Of a DNA stretch of 57,037 nucleotides, positions 25,553 to 33,502 are shown in pieces. The notes beneath the pieces were generated by a model. It worked only from the letters and a program-made list of their open reading frames with translations. It did no database searches and was not told the DNA's origin. The position numbers and the translations under genes are program-made. How positions within the stretch are numbered: the stretch's first letter is position 1; every line of letters begins with the position of its first letter. Origin of the DNA: Oscillospiraceae bacterium (lineage in GTDB: Bacteria; Bacillota; Clostridia; Oscillospirales; CAG-272). Where the stretch lies: positions 1 through 57,037 of the forward strand of contig SVTX01000009.1 in assembly GCA_015063545.1 (NCBI GenBank). The letters run 5' to 3'.

Positions 25553-25588
25553 ATGCCTCTATCCCGCATTTTGCGGGGTTAGAGGCAT
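25553..25588 (+). terminator. Hairpin between the TasA-like gene and the membrane-partner gene
   Basis: Sixteen-nt arms ATGCCTCTATCCCGCA / TGCGGGGTTAGAGGCAT (one bulge) with a 3-nt loop, followed by CTTTTA. A partial terminator inside the unit fits abundant TasA-like protein and low levels of SipW. Confidence 0.7.
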
Positions 25589-25644
25589 ATGCTCTTTTAT
25601 AACACTGAGAGACCGACTACCCAAAGGAAAGGTGATTTGGATAT

Positions 25645-26469
25645 ATGCGCGATAAAAAGATGGCAACGGACGCCGCAAAAAGCGGGAAGTCTGCTATAAA
25701 GCCGCCATACAGAAAAATATTTGACGCTGACAACAACGTAATTGGAGGCGTAAGCAAAAATTCAATATGTGATGCCGGCGGTAAGGCGATAGCCGTTCAT
25801 TCCGGCGTTGACGCAGAGCCTAATCCTAAGGGCAAGGGCAAAGACACCAAGATAGACGTGTATCAGTCCGAGCAGGGCGAGTACCGCGTCAAAAAAGGCG
25901 AGGTTTATCTTAACGGTGTTCATATAGGCGGTGTAAACGGAGCATGGATCATGCCTTTTTCACTTTTGTCGACTGCAAGCGGTATAGCTGCGCTGGCGCT
26001 GGCTACCATGCTAGTCATAAGACCGTGGATCCCTTCAAGTAAAAAGCCAATTATTGAAGTAGGGGATTCTTCCGGACCTTGGGTGGAGACAGTCGAGATG
26101 CTTCCCGAGACTATAGGACCGGGACAGACGGGCGGACATGAATTCACACTCACAAATCCTCACGACGATGCCATGAGATATTCTTTTGATATCAAGGAAG
26201 TTCACAACGGTGAGATCACCGAGGATTTCCCGATAGAATTCAGAATGACCAAAAACGGTCAGCCTTTATCGAAAAATTGGTATAAGGCAAGCGAGCTTAA
26301 GGATTATACGTTTACCGTTCATCCTCAGGATGAACTTCAGTGCGGTATTCAGTGGCGTTGGAAAATGTACGGAGACGAGGAAAAGGATATTCTTGACACC
26401 ATGTACGGTACAGATGGCGGCACTTATGCGCTCGATATTATGATCTACAATGAAGCGGTGGTATATTAA
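25645..26469 (+). CDS. Membrane protein of the SipW locus, unknown function
   Basis: A 274-residue protein I do not recognise. The N-terminal ~100 residues are hydrophilic and contain two Gly-rich beta-type motifs (DADNNVIGGVSKNSICDAGG, VYLNGVHIGGVNG). One transmembrane segment (about 104-128, PFSLLSTASGIAALALATMLVI) is followed by a ~145-residue domain with acidic, TasA-like beta character (EFTLTNPHDDAMRYSFDI). With no signal peptide, the N-terminal half should be cytoplasmic and the C-terminal half outside. Position between a TasA-like gene and sipW, with a 3-nt gap to sipW, suggests it is an assembly partner or anchor, comparable in place to TapA but not in sequence. AAAGGTGATTTGG precedes the ATG at a loose spacing. 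Confidence 0.55.
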   Translation: MRDKKMATDAAKSGKSAIKPPYRKIFDADNNVIGGVSKNSICDAGGKAIAVHSGVDAEPNPKGKGKDTKIDVYQSEQGEYRVKKGEVYLNGVHIGGVNGAWIMPFSLLSTASGIAALALATMLVIRPWIPSSKKPIIEVGDSSGPWVETVEMLPETIGPGQTGGHEFTLTNPHDDAMRYSFDIKEVHNGEITEDFPIEFRMTKNGQPLSKNWYKASELKDYTFTVHPQDELQCGIQWRWKMYGDEEKDILDTMYGTDGGTYALDIMIYNEAVVY

Positions 26470-26472
26470 GAT

Positions 26473-27276
26473 ATGACAAATGAAACAAATACAGTTTTAA
26501 ACAATACCGATACGTCGGAGACAACAGCGGGCAAGACAAGCGCGAAAAAGATAATAGGCAAAGTTTTTACTTACATAGGCATTGGTATTTGCGCACTGTT
26601 GGCGGTAATACTTATATGGCTTTGTATTGATAAGTTTATACTTAAATCCCCCGTACCTTCCATAGGAAAATTCTCCATGATGAGAGTTGCTACGGGAAGC
26701 ATGCAGGGAACAATAGATCAGGGAGACTTTGTAATTGTCAAGAAAACCGGTGATTATAAAACGGGAGATATTATTACGTTTTTCCCGACCGGTGCAACAA
26801 CACCTACCACGCATAGGATCATAAATATTGACGATGAAGGGAAATTCGTTACAAAGGGTGACGCTCAGTCAGCCATAGACCGAGAACACATATCCACGTC
26901 TCAGATACACGGAGAGGTCGTCGGAAGAATAAGAACGGCGGTATTCATGGTTTGGTTCAAGGATATGGGATGGATATATTTCCTTGCGGCAATTCTTATA
27001 ATCGGCATGGGACTTTTGCTTTTGAAGTACGATGCGGCTATGAAAAAGCAGGCAGAACAGACACGTGAGCTTGAAGAACGTCTTGCGAAAGCCGACGCAA
27101 AAGCAGCAGCCGACGCGCAGGAGGCAGTTAAACAGGACGAGAGCGTAGCACAAGACGTACAAATGCAATCGGAGCCCGAACCTCAAAAAGAGCAGGAAGT
27201 TCAGGCGAACGAAGATAACGGCGCAGAGGAACCACAAACTCAGCAGACCGAAGAAGCTCAGGATACGGATGCTTAA
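26473..27276 (+). CDS. sipW: Signal peptidase I, SipW (ER) type, with long C-terminal tail
   Basis: A 267-residue membrane peptidase. The catalytic Ser76 lies in VATGSMQGTI and, as in the ER-type enzymes, His114 in TTHRIINI replaces the Lys of ordinary bacterial signal peptidases. A first transmembrane helix covers about 29-52 and a second about 156-180. Beyond the catalytic fold is an unusual ~85-residue tail rich in Ala, Glu and Gln (KKQAEQTRELEERLAKADAK...), predicted as a coiled coil and likely cytoplasmic. It should cleave the TasA-like protein encoded at 24751. It starts 3 nt after the previous stop with no clear ribosome site, so coupling is likely. A strong terminator follows. The family call is firm; the tail's role is unknown. 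Confidence 0.9.
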   Translation: MTNETNTVLNNTDTSETTAGKTSAKKIIGKVFTYIGIGICALLAVILIWLCIDKFILKSPVPSIGKFSMMRVATGSMQGTIDQGDFVIVKKTGDYKTGDIITFFPTGATTPTTHRIINIDDEGKFVTKGDAQSAIDREHISTSQIHGEVVGRIRTAVFMVWFKDMGWIYFLAAILIIGMGLLLLKYDAAMKKQAEQTRELEERLAKADAKAAADAQEAVKQDESVAQDVQMQSEPEPQKEQEVQANEDNGAEEPQTQQTEEAQDTDA

Positions 27277-27312
27277 AAATCAACCGTCAATAATTGAATA
27301 ATAAAATTCAAA

Positions 27313-27347
27313 AAATCGCGGACAGTGTAACGGCACGTCCGCGATTT
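27313..27347 (+). terminator. Terminator after sipW
   Basis: Perfect 11-bp stem AAATCGCGGAC/GTCCGCGATTT followed by TTTTTT. Confidence 0.9.
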
Positions 27348-27525
27348 TTTATCCTCATTTTTCCATACATATAAAAAAGTCGTTTTTGCAAGAATAATAA
27401 CAGAGATGCAAAGCATATGAGAATTGCGAGTCGTATCGCAAGTGATTTCATTTGCGGTGCAGGCTCGATTTATCATAGATTTAAAAAGAATAAAACCGTA
27501 TTTACGGAAAACAAGGAGAATAATC

Positions 27526-27711
27526 ATGGCTAACAAGCAGGCAAAGAAGGCTCTTGAGCAGTTCAAGATGCAGGCAGCAAGCGAAGTAGGTGTAAACCTC
27601 AATAACAACGGTTACAACGGTGACCTCACAGCTCGTCAGGCAGGTAGCATCGGCGGTCAGATGGTTAAAAAGATGATCGAAAGCTACGAGAACTCTATGC
27701 AGACAAAGTAA
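27526..27711 (+). CDS. Alpha/beta-type small acid-soluble spore protein
   Basis: A 61-residue DNA-binding protein that coats spore DNA. The two family segments are clear: SEVGVNL, where the germination protease Gpr would cut after Glu, and GDLTARQAGSIGGQMVKKMI, the helix region near the C-terminus. Length, Gln/Asn richness and lack of Trp or Cys fit the family. AAGGAG sits 7 nt before the ATG; a longer reading to 27424 has no ribosome site and is not family-like. This gene is the best evidence that the organism makes endospores. It would be expected under sigma-G; the upstream region shows no -10/-35 pair I would commit to. Ends with a good terminator. Confidence 0.92.
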   Translation: MANKQAKKALEQFKMQAASEVGVNLNNNGYNGDLTARQAGSIGGQMVKKMIESYENSMQTK

Positions 27712-27739
27712 TCTGAGAAGAGTGTAATTTTCACATTCG

Positions 27740-27767
27740 TGCCACTTCGCCAATAGGCGGAGTGGCA
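27740..27767 (+). terminator. Terminator after the spore protein gene
   Basis: Twelve-bp stem TGCCACTTCGCC/GGCGGAGTGGCA (one G-U) with a 4-nt loop and TTTTTTT. Confidence 0.92.
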
Positions 27768-27795
27768 TTTTTTTGTGTAAATAAATAAAAAAGTA

Positions 27796-27824
27796 ATGAC
27801 AAAAGTCAAAAAGTGTGTTATAAT
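27796..27824 (+). promoter_or_regulatory. Sigma-A promoter of the M29 aminopeptidase unit
   Basis: ATGACA, 17 bp, TATAAT, about 40 nt before the ATG. Confidence 0.65.
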
Positions 27825-27864
27825 TAAAATGGAATATTATTTTATAAGTTAAGGAAGGCAAAAA

Positions 27865-29109
27865 ATGAAAAAAACAGTACTCAGAAGCTACGCAAAGCTT
27901 ATCGCGCGCTCCGGTGTAGCGATAAGAAAAAATGATATCGTAATAATCAATGCGGGACTTGACCAGCCCGAATTTATCAACATGGTGGTTGAGGAGTGTT
28001 ACCGCGCGGGTGCAGAGAAGGTCTTGGTTGATTGGAGCTATGCTCCTGTACAGAAGACAGGAATTAAATTTATGAAGCCCAAGGCGCTCGGCAGAGTGGA
28101 AAATTTCGAAGAAGCAAAGCTCAAGTTCCGCCTTGAGAAAAATCCGGCGATGATATATATTATTTCCGATGATCCTAATGGATTCAAGGGAATCGACCAA
28201 AAGAAATACGCAAATGCCATGAAGGAAAAGCTCAAGGTAATAAAGCCTTACCGCGATCAGATGGACAACAAGTACAAGTGGTGCATCGCGGCTGCTCCCG
28301 GAAAGGAATGGGCGAAGGTAGTATTTCCCGGTATGAGAACCTCCACAGCGGTAGAAAAGCTCTGGGAGGCGATACTTTATACATCAAGAGTTATAGACAA
28401 GGACGGCAATCTTCTTGATCCTGTTGCGGAGTGGGATAAGCACAATGCAAGCTTTGCCGAAAAGTGCCGTGTCCTCAACGAAGCTGAGCTTGTCGCTCTT
28501 GAATATAAGTCGTCAAACGGTACGGATCTTACGGTAGGTCTTATGGAGCAGGGCAGTTTTCTTGGCGGTGGGGAATACACGCTTGGAACTCATGAATATT
28601 TTAACCCAAACATTCCCACAGAGGAGGTGTTTACCACACCTAAGGCGGGAGTTTGCGAGGGTATAGTATATTCATCGCTTCCTCTTTCTTACAACGGCGA
28701 GATAATCGACAATTTCAGTATGAAATTTGAGGGCGGAAAGATAGTCGAGGTCAAGGCTGAAAAGAACGAAGCGCTTCTTCGCGAGATGGTCGGAATGGAT
28801 GAAGGCGCGGCGATGCTTGGCGAGTGCGCACTCGTTCCCTACGATTCGCCTATTCGCAACAGTGGAATCATGTTTTTTGAAACGTTGTTTGATGAGAACG
28901 CGTCCTGCCATTTTGCCATAGGCAGGGGATTTACCAATACTGTAAAGAACTATTCCGAATATACAAACGAGCAGATGAAGGAAATGGGAGTTAACGATTC
29001 TTCCATTCACGTTGATTTCATGATAGGCACTGCGGATATGTCTATAGTCGGAATAAAGAAAAACGGAGAGAGATTCCAGATATTCAAGGATGGAAATTGG
29101 GCTTTTTAA
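27865..29109 (+). CDS. Aminopeptidase, M29 (thermophilic) family
   Basis: A 414-residue cytoplasmic dinuclear-metal aminopeptidase (AmpS/PepS/AmpT type) that trims N-terminal residues from peptides. The family pattern is present: GQ-equivalent N-terminal domain, then NIPTEEVFTTP, LGECALVPYDSPI, a His in ASCHFAIGRGF and the final SSIHVDFMIGTADMSIVG, which together supply the Glu, His, Tyr and Asp metal ligands. Length matches. The start is supported by AAGGAAGG 7 nt upstream. It probably forms a unit with the GH39-like gene 45 nt later, with no obvious functional link. Confidence 0.93.
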   Translation: MKKTVLRSYAKLIARSGVAIRKNDIVIINAGLDQPEFINMVVEECYRAGAEKVLVDWSYAPVQKTGIKFMKPKALGRVENFEEAKLKFRLEKNPAMIYIISDDPNGFKGIDQKKYANAMKEKLKVIKPYRDQMDNKYKWCIAAAPGKEWAKVVFPGMRTSTAVEKLWEAILYTSRVIDKDGNLLDPVAEWDKHNASFAEKCRVLNEAELVALEYKSSNGTDLTVGLMEQGSFLGGGEYTLGTHEYFNPNIPTEEVFTTPKAGVCEGIVYSSLPLSYNGEIIDNFSMKFEGGKIVEVKAEKNEALLREMVGMDEGAAMLGECALVPYDSPIRNSGIMFFETLFDENASCHFAIGRGFTNTVKNYSEYTNEQMKEMGVNDSSIHVDFMIGTADMSIVGIKKNGERFQIFKDGNWAF

Positions 29110-29154
29110 GTCTTGACGGACACTCCTTGTATCATCTGAGATAAGGAGATTTTT

Positions 29155-30726
29155 ATGTCAAGAAAACCTATGCCCAAAAACACTCTGAGTGCGGGGCAAC
29201 GAGCTGCCGCGTACGAGCAACAGCAGAAAATCAAGGTGGAGCGGCTTTCGGAAAATAATGAGGAGAAAGCAGACGTGAAAGCTGTAAATCCCGGTATCAA
29301 CGCAGAAAAAGAAACCGTTGTCGCCCCAACTGAAAATATCAAGCTTTCACCTCAAAAGCAAAAAGAAAAGCCTCAGCTCCAAACTGTGAAGGTGGATCTG
29401 GGAGTAAAGATTGGACAAGCCCAAAAGTTGCATGGCGTATGTAACGGCCCGCTGTCTCAAAGCGCGGATATTTCAAAATTGTTGAAGGATATACATGTTC
29501 CGTATATCAGGTTTGATAAAACAGAGGGAGCAAGGTCGGGATACGTAGTAGATATATCCAAGGTGTTTCCAAATATGGATGCCGATGAACGTGATCCCCA
29601 AAGCTACAGCTTCAGACAGACGGATATTCACATGCTTGCCGCAGCAAATACGGGAGCGAAAATAATATTCAGGCTGGGAGAGAGCTTTGATATAGGTACT
29701 CCTGAGCATAAATTCAAGCTTTACGAAAGCTACGATAAGATCACGACGGTATGTGTTAATATTATAAAACATTACAACGATTATTGGGCAAACGGATTTG
29801 CGCTTGGAATAGAGTATTTTGAGGTGTTGTCTCATACCGACATACAGGCGGTAAGAGAGGTAAATACCGATACGGAGATATTTGAGCTTTATGCGAGAAT
29901 AGCTAATGGCATAAAGCTTTATGACGATAAATTGCGCGTGGGCGGAATGAGCTTTTCCTCTCCGTCGCAATTCGTCAGAGATTTTATAAGAGAATGCAAA
30001 AAGAGAAATGCGCCCATGGACTTTTTGAGTATTTCATTGTATGATACAACTCCCGAGGCTATGGGTGAGCATATAGAGCAGTATGTACATATACTAAAGA
30101 ATTCAAGCTATGCCAACGCACAGATTATTGTAAGCGAGTGGGCATATATGCCGCTTGTGGCAGATATGCGTGAGGCGTCGAATATATTGAATACGAAATC
30201 CCGAGAGAGTGCGGAAAAACGGAGAGATTTTTTCGAGTATCATAAGAACATATACGGCGCGGCATTTGTTGCGGCGGGACTTTTGAAAATGCTTGAGTAT
30301 CCAGAGATATCTGCGGCATGTCTGTACAGCGCCGAGGCAGATTCTCTGTGGTGCGGTATTTGTGACAGATTCGGAATACCTCAAAAGCCGTATTACGCAC
30401 TTGACAGCTTTGCAAAGCTTGTCAGCGCGGGGGAGAGAATACTGTGTGTAAGTGAGCAGGACAGCGCGTATGCTCACTCCGGAATTTATGCGGCAGCATG
30501 CGGCGCTCAAGGGAGCGCTTGCGTAATGCTTGCGGCGTTTGACGGATGTACGTCGGTAGATTTAAGACTTGACAACATTCCGGATGATGTTTATACGGCG
30601 GATATATATATGCTGGACGGTGTAAAGAATATGGAGCTTTGTCATTCCATACAACTGTCGGGAATGAAAAAGAGAATGGTCTTAAATATAAGCCCTTATT
30701 CCGTTGTTTTTATCAAAATATACTGA
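29155..30726 (+). CDS. GH39-like protein with a replaced catalytic acid/base
   Basis: A 523-residue protein without signal peptide. After a ~85-residue hydrophilic, Lys/Glu/Gln-rich N-terminal part comes a clan GH-A TIM barrel with GH39 (beta-xylosidase) marks: HGVCNGPLSQ, IRFD, FPNMDADERDPQSYSF, IIFRLGES, and a nucleophile-type Glu328 in IVSEWAYMP. The acid/base position differs: the usual EVWNEP reads E223-V-L-S-H-T, so Asn is Ser226 and the catalytic Glu is His227. The C-terminal ~120 residues are a beta domain as in GH39. The protein may be inactive as a retaining glycosidase, may bind sugar, or may use another residue. RBS AAGGAG 8 nt before the ATG. Follows the M29 gene. Confidence 0.75.
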   Translation: MSRKPMPKNTLSAGQRAAAYEQQQKIKVERLSENNEEKADVKAVNPGINAEKETVVAPTENIKLSPQKQKEKPQLQTVKVDLGVKIGQAQKLHGVCNGPLSQSADISKLLKDIHVPYIRFDKTEGARSGYVVDISKVFPNMDADERDPQSYSFRQTDIHMLAAANTGAKIIFRLGESFDIGTPEHKFKLYESYDKITTVCVNIIKHYNDYWANGFALGIEYFEVLSHTDIQAVREVNTDTEIFELYARIANGIKLYDDKLRVGGMSFSSPSQFVRDFIRECKKRNAPMDFLSISLYDTTPEAMGEHIEQYVHILKNSSYANAQIIVSEWAYMPLVADMREASNILNTKSRESAEKRRDFFEYHKNIYGAAFVAAGLLKMLEYPEISAACLYSAEADSLWCGICDRFGIPQKPYYALDSFAKLVSAGERILCVSEQDSAYAHSGIYAAACGAQGSACVMLAAFDGCTSVDLRLDNIPDDVYTADIYMLDGVKNMELCHSIQLSGMKKRMVLNISPYSVVFIKIY

Positions 30727-30800
30727 TCTGCTGAAATTATAAAACAAAACAGGGAATAATAAGAATACATACCAAAATTTACGAAAGGAAAATTTAAAGC

Positions 30801-31238
30801 GTGAGGCATGTTGACATATATACAGACGGTGCTTGCCGCGGCAACCCCGGTGCGGGTGGCTGGGGAGCTGTGCTTGTCTGTGACGGAAAAGAGAAAGAAC
30901 TTTCTGGAGGAGAGGCGGTCACTACCAATAACAGAATGGAATTGCTTGCCGCTATCTCTGCGTTATCCGCGCTTAAATATCCGTGTGAGGTGACACTTAC
31001 GTCCGATTCAAAGTATCTTGTGGATGCGATTGAGAAGGGCTGGGCTGTGTCATGGAGAGAAAAGGGCTGGAGACGCGCGGATAAATCCCCTGCGCTCAAC
31101 CCCGATCTTTGGGAGAAGCTCCTTGATCTGCTTGAAATACACGACGTAACGTTCGTGTGGGTAAAGGGACACGCGGGACATCCTTACAACGAAAGATGTG
31201 ACGTTTTAGCAACGAATTTTGCCGATAGCTTTAAATAA
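30801..31238 (+). CDS. rnhA: Ribonuclease HI
   Basis: A 145-residue enzyme that cuts RNA in RNA-DNA hybrids. The catalytic set is complete: Asp9 in [11 protein letters not shown], Glu47 in NNRMEL, Asp69 in TSDS and Asp134 in ERCDVLA, with the His of [10 protein letters not shown]. Domain length is normal for bacterial RNase HI without extra hybrid-binding domain. It starts with GTG at 30801; AAAGGAAA lies about 11 nt upstream, and no in-frame ATG fits the family N-terminus. The next gene begins 7 nt after the stop. Confidence 0.93.
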   Translation: MRHVDIYTDGACRGNPGAGGWGAVLVCDGKEKELSGGEAVTTNNRMELLAAISALSALKYPCEVTLTSDSKYLVDAIEKGWAVSWREKGWRRADKSPALNPDLWEKLLDLLEIHDVTFVWVKGHAGHPYNERCDVLATNFADSFK

Positions 31239-31245
31239 AGCTTGC

Positions 31246-31842
31246 ATGAAAAGAATCTTATCCCTTGTTTTGACACTTTTACTCGTATTTTCTCTTGTTG
31301 CTTGTGGCGGTACAAAGACTGATGAGACTGCATCCAAGAGCGAAAGCAAAACGGAGAAGCCTACTGAAAACTCAACACCTGCACCTACAGAGAAGCCTAC
31401 CGAGAAACCCTCGGAGAAGCCCACCGAGAAGCCTACTGAAGGAGGCACCGCAAAGCCGGATGAGGCACCCGAAGGTATTAAGTATCTGCGTTCCGATACA
31501 GGCACTCAGCTCAACATGATACTTGAGTATGACACCGCGAAAAATCAGGACGGCACTTATACGGTTGACGCAACGCTCAAGCTTGAGAGCTATTCTCTTA
31601 ACGTAACTGCGAGAGGAAACTCCAACTATATCAAAATAGGAGATGAAAACTACTATTTTTCTACCGAGGCGATAACTTACAGCGGTGCGGAAAAGACGAC
31701 TTTTACGCTTGCAACTCACAGATTTACGGTTTCGGGAGATAAAAACGAGGTAGGCGTGTACGCCATCTGGTATTTTAACGGCACGTACAACGATGCGCCC
31801 TTGGCTACAATAGTTATTGACGGAAAGATAACGCTTGAATAA
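31246..31842 (+). CDS. Lipoprotein with Thr/Glu/Lys/Pro linker and unknown beta domain
   Basis: A 198-residue predicted lipoprotein. The signal peptide MKRILSLVLTLLLVFSLVAC carries the lipobox LVAC. A ~55-residue linker of the TEKPTEKPSEKP type is much like the linkers of the three stalk lipoproteins, but no His/Cys units follow. The remaining ~110 residues look beta-rich (YTVDATLKLESYSLNVTARG, NYIKIGDENYYF) and I cannot name a family. I chose ATG 31246 because the lipoprotein signal then starts at residue 1; longer readings add a non-signal stretch overlapping rnhA. It has no good ribosome site and sits 7 nt after rnhA, so translation may be coupled. A terminator follows. Confidence 0.75.
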   Translation: MKRILSLVLTLLLVFSLVACGGTKTDETASKSESKTEKPTENSTPAPTEKPTEKPSEKPTEKPTEGGTAKPDEAPEGIKYLRSDTGTQLNMILEYDTAKNQDGTYTVDATLKLESYSLNVTARGNSNYIKIGDENYYFSTEAITYSGAEKTTFTLATHRFTVSGDKNEVGVYAIWYFNGTYNDAPLATIVIDGKITLE

Positions 31843-31850
31843 TTTCAGAC

Positions 31851-31899
31851 AACGAGAATACGGGCACTCCCTCTGTTGCGGGATGCTTGTGTTCTCGTT
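31851..31899 (+). terminator. Terminator after the lipoprotein gene
   Basis: Long stem beginning AACGAGAA and ending TTCTCGTT, with G-U pairs inside, followed by TTTTTTT. Confidence 0.85.
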
Positions 31900-31923
31900 T
31901 TTTTGTAAAAATTAAAAAAGCTA

Positions 31924-31952
31924 TTGACATATACGTTTGGGCGTGCTATAAT
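31924..31952 (+). promoter_or_regulatory. Consensus promoter of the TetR-ABC operon
   Basis: TTGACA, 17 bp, TATAAT, an exact consensus match. The predicted transcription start falls inside the first operator copy. Confidence 0.85.
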
Positions 31953-31980
31953 ATAACAAGTGATATATAACACGTGTTAT
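31953..31980 (+). promoter_or_regulatory. Tandem TetR-type operator
   Basis: Two abutting 14-bp palindromes: ATAACAAGTGATAT (imperfect) and ATAACACGTGTTAT (perfect; extends to the 16-bp TATAACACGTGTTATA at 31966-31981). They lie between the -10 box and the regulator's ribosome site, ideal for repression by the TetR protein encoded at 32001. Binding is inferred. Confidence 0.75.
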
Positions 31981-32000
31981 ACAAACAAAGGAGAGAGCAT

Positions 32001-32588
32001 ATGCCGCCTAAAGCAAAGGTTACAAAAGCCGATATTTTGCAAGCAGCAGCCGATATTGTTCGTTTGGACGGAGTAGAGCAGCTTAACGCAAGAGCCGTCG
32101 CGCAAAAGCTTGGAGTGTCAACTCAGCCGATATTTTCAAATTATGCCTGTATGGATGAGTTACTCTGTGACGTAATATCCTACGGTGAAAAGTTATATTA
32201 TAACTCGTATATGCAGCCCGCAATGCTGGGAGACAAATATCCGAAGTATAAAGCATCGGGAATGTCGTATATCGAATTTGCCAAGCGTGAAAAAGAGCTT
32301 TTCAAGCTTTTGTACATGCGCGACCGTACAAAAGAGAAGCCGCCTGCCGATTGGGGAGATTTTTCGGGCATCATAGATATTGTACAGAAGAATGTAGGAA
32401 TTGACAGAGACCGCGCGGAATTTTTTCACCTGGAGATGTGGACTTTCGTACACGGTATAGCTGTTATGATGGCGACGTCGTATCTGGAGCTTGATATGGA
32501 TACGGTATCGGGTATGATATCCGATGTATATCAGGGATTGGTTTGGAAGTTTGCGGGCAAAGACATAACGAAGGAGGTATTAAGATGA
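32001..32588 (+). CDS. TetR/AcrR family transcriptional regulator
   Basis: A 195-residue repressor. The N-terminal helix-turn-helix is clear at about residues 8-52 (ILQAAADIVRLDGVEQLNARAVAQKLGVS, then a Y-A-C-M-D-E-L helix), and the remainder is the helical ligand-binding and dimer domain. RBS AAAGGAGA 7 nt before the ATG at 32001. The first gene of a three-gene operon: its stop overlaps the ATPase start in ATGA. It most likely represses its own promoter through the palindromes at 31953-31980 and is released when a toxic substrate of the exporter binds. Ligand unknown. Confidence 0.9.
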   Translation: MPPKAKVTKADILQAAADIVRLDGVEQLNARAVAQKLGVSTQPIFSNYACMDELLCDVISYGEKLYYNSYMQPAMLGDKYPKYKASGMSYIEFAKREKELFKLLYMRDRTKEKPPADWGDFSGIIDIVQKNVGIDRDRAEFFHLEMWTFVHGIAVMMATSYLELDMDTVSGMISDVYQGLVWKFAGKDITKEVLR

Positions 32589-33502
32589 AATCTATTATAG
32601 AAATAAAAAACTTGAGCAAGAGCTTTGGTCAACTGAAGGCCGTTGACGACCTGAGCTTTGAGGTAAGACATGGGGAGCTTTTTGCGTTTTTGGGTGTAAA
32701 CGGCGCGGGAAAAAGCACCACTATATCTATGATATGCGGACAGCTCAAAAAAGACAGCGGCAAGATAACTATAAATGGGCAGGACACCGATACGGACATG
32801 GACAGTCTCAAAAGCAGTATAGGGGTGGTATATCAGAACTCTGCGTTGGACATGTCTTTGTCGGTAAAAGATAATCTTGAGAGCCGCGCCGCCATGTACG
32901 GTATACACGGAGAAGAATTCAAAAATAGGCTGGACGAATTGGCAACCCTTTTGAATTTCAAGGATCTTTACAAGCGCACTCTCGGAAAGCTCTCTGGAGG
33001 ACAGAAAAGAAGAATAGATATTGCACGCGCGCTTATCCATAAGCCGAGCATTCTTATTCTTGACGAGCCCACAACAGGGCTTGATCCTCAGACCAGAAAG
33101 CTTATGTGGAGCGTTATAGAGAAACTAAGACGCGAGGAAGGTATGACGGTGCTTTTGACTACGCATTACATGGAGGAAGCGGCAGATGCGGATTATGTCG
33201 TTATAATCGATAGCGGAAAGCTTGCCGCATGCGGAACTCCGATAGAGTTGAAAAACCAATATACAGGAGATTTTATAATGCTGTATAACGTGAGCGAAGA
33301 AAGTGTTCGCGCACTTGGCGTGGAATATGAGATCCTTCGCGATGCGTACAGAATATCCGTCTCAAATACCACCGAGGCGACAAAGCTCATAGTTGAGCAT
33401 CCCGACGTTTTTGCCGATTATGAGATATTCAAAGGAAAAATGGACGACGTTTTTCTTTCTGTTACCGGTAAGAAGCTTACGGGAGGTGAAGAAAATGTAT
33501 AA
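32585..33502 (+). CDS. ABC-2 type exporter, ATP-binding protein
   Basis: A 305-residue ATPase of the DrrA/CcmA-like group. Walker A GVNGAGKST, the signature LSGGQKRR, Walker B ILILDEPTTGLD and the H-loop LLTTHYMEEA are all present. A ~80-residue C-terminal extension after residue 225 is typical of drug or polysaccharide exporters of this group. AAGGAGG lies 8 nt before the ATG, inside the regulator gene. Overlaps the next gene by 8 nt. With the permease it should export a small hydrophobic compound, cued by the TetR protein. Confidence 0.94.
   Translation: MKSIIEIKNLSKSFGQLKAVDDLSFEVRHGELFAFLGVNGAGKSTTISMICGQLKKDSGKITINGQDTDTDMDSLKSSIGVVYQNSALDMSLSVKDNLESRAAMYGIHGEEFKNRLDELATLLNFKDLYKRTLGKLSGGQKRRIDIARALIHKPSILILDEPTTGLDPQTRKLMWSVIEKLRREEGMTVLLTTHYMEEAADADYVVIIDSGKLAACGTPIELKNQYTGDFIMLYNVSEESVRALGVEYEILRDAYRISVSNTTEATKLIVEHPDVFADYEIFKGKMDDVFLSVTGKKLTGGEENV

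Noticed and set aside
27370-27525. Sigma-G promoter for the spore protein gene
   Set aside because: Candidate GCATA and CATA-type boxes occur but none with accepted spacing; the assignment would be a guess.
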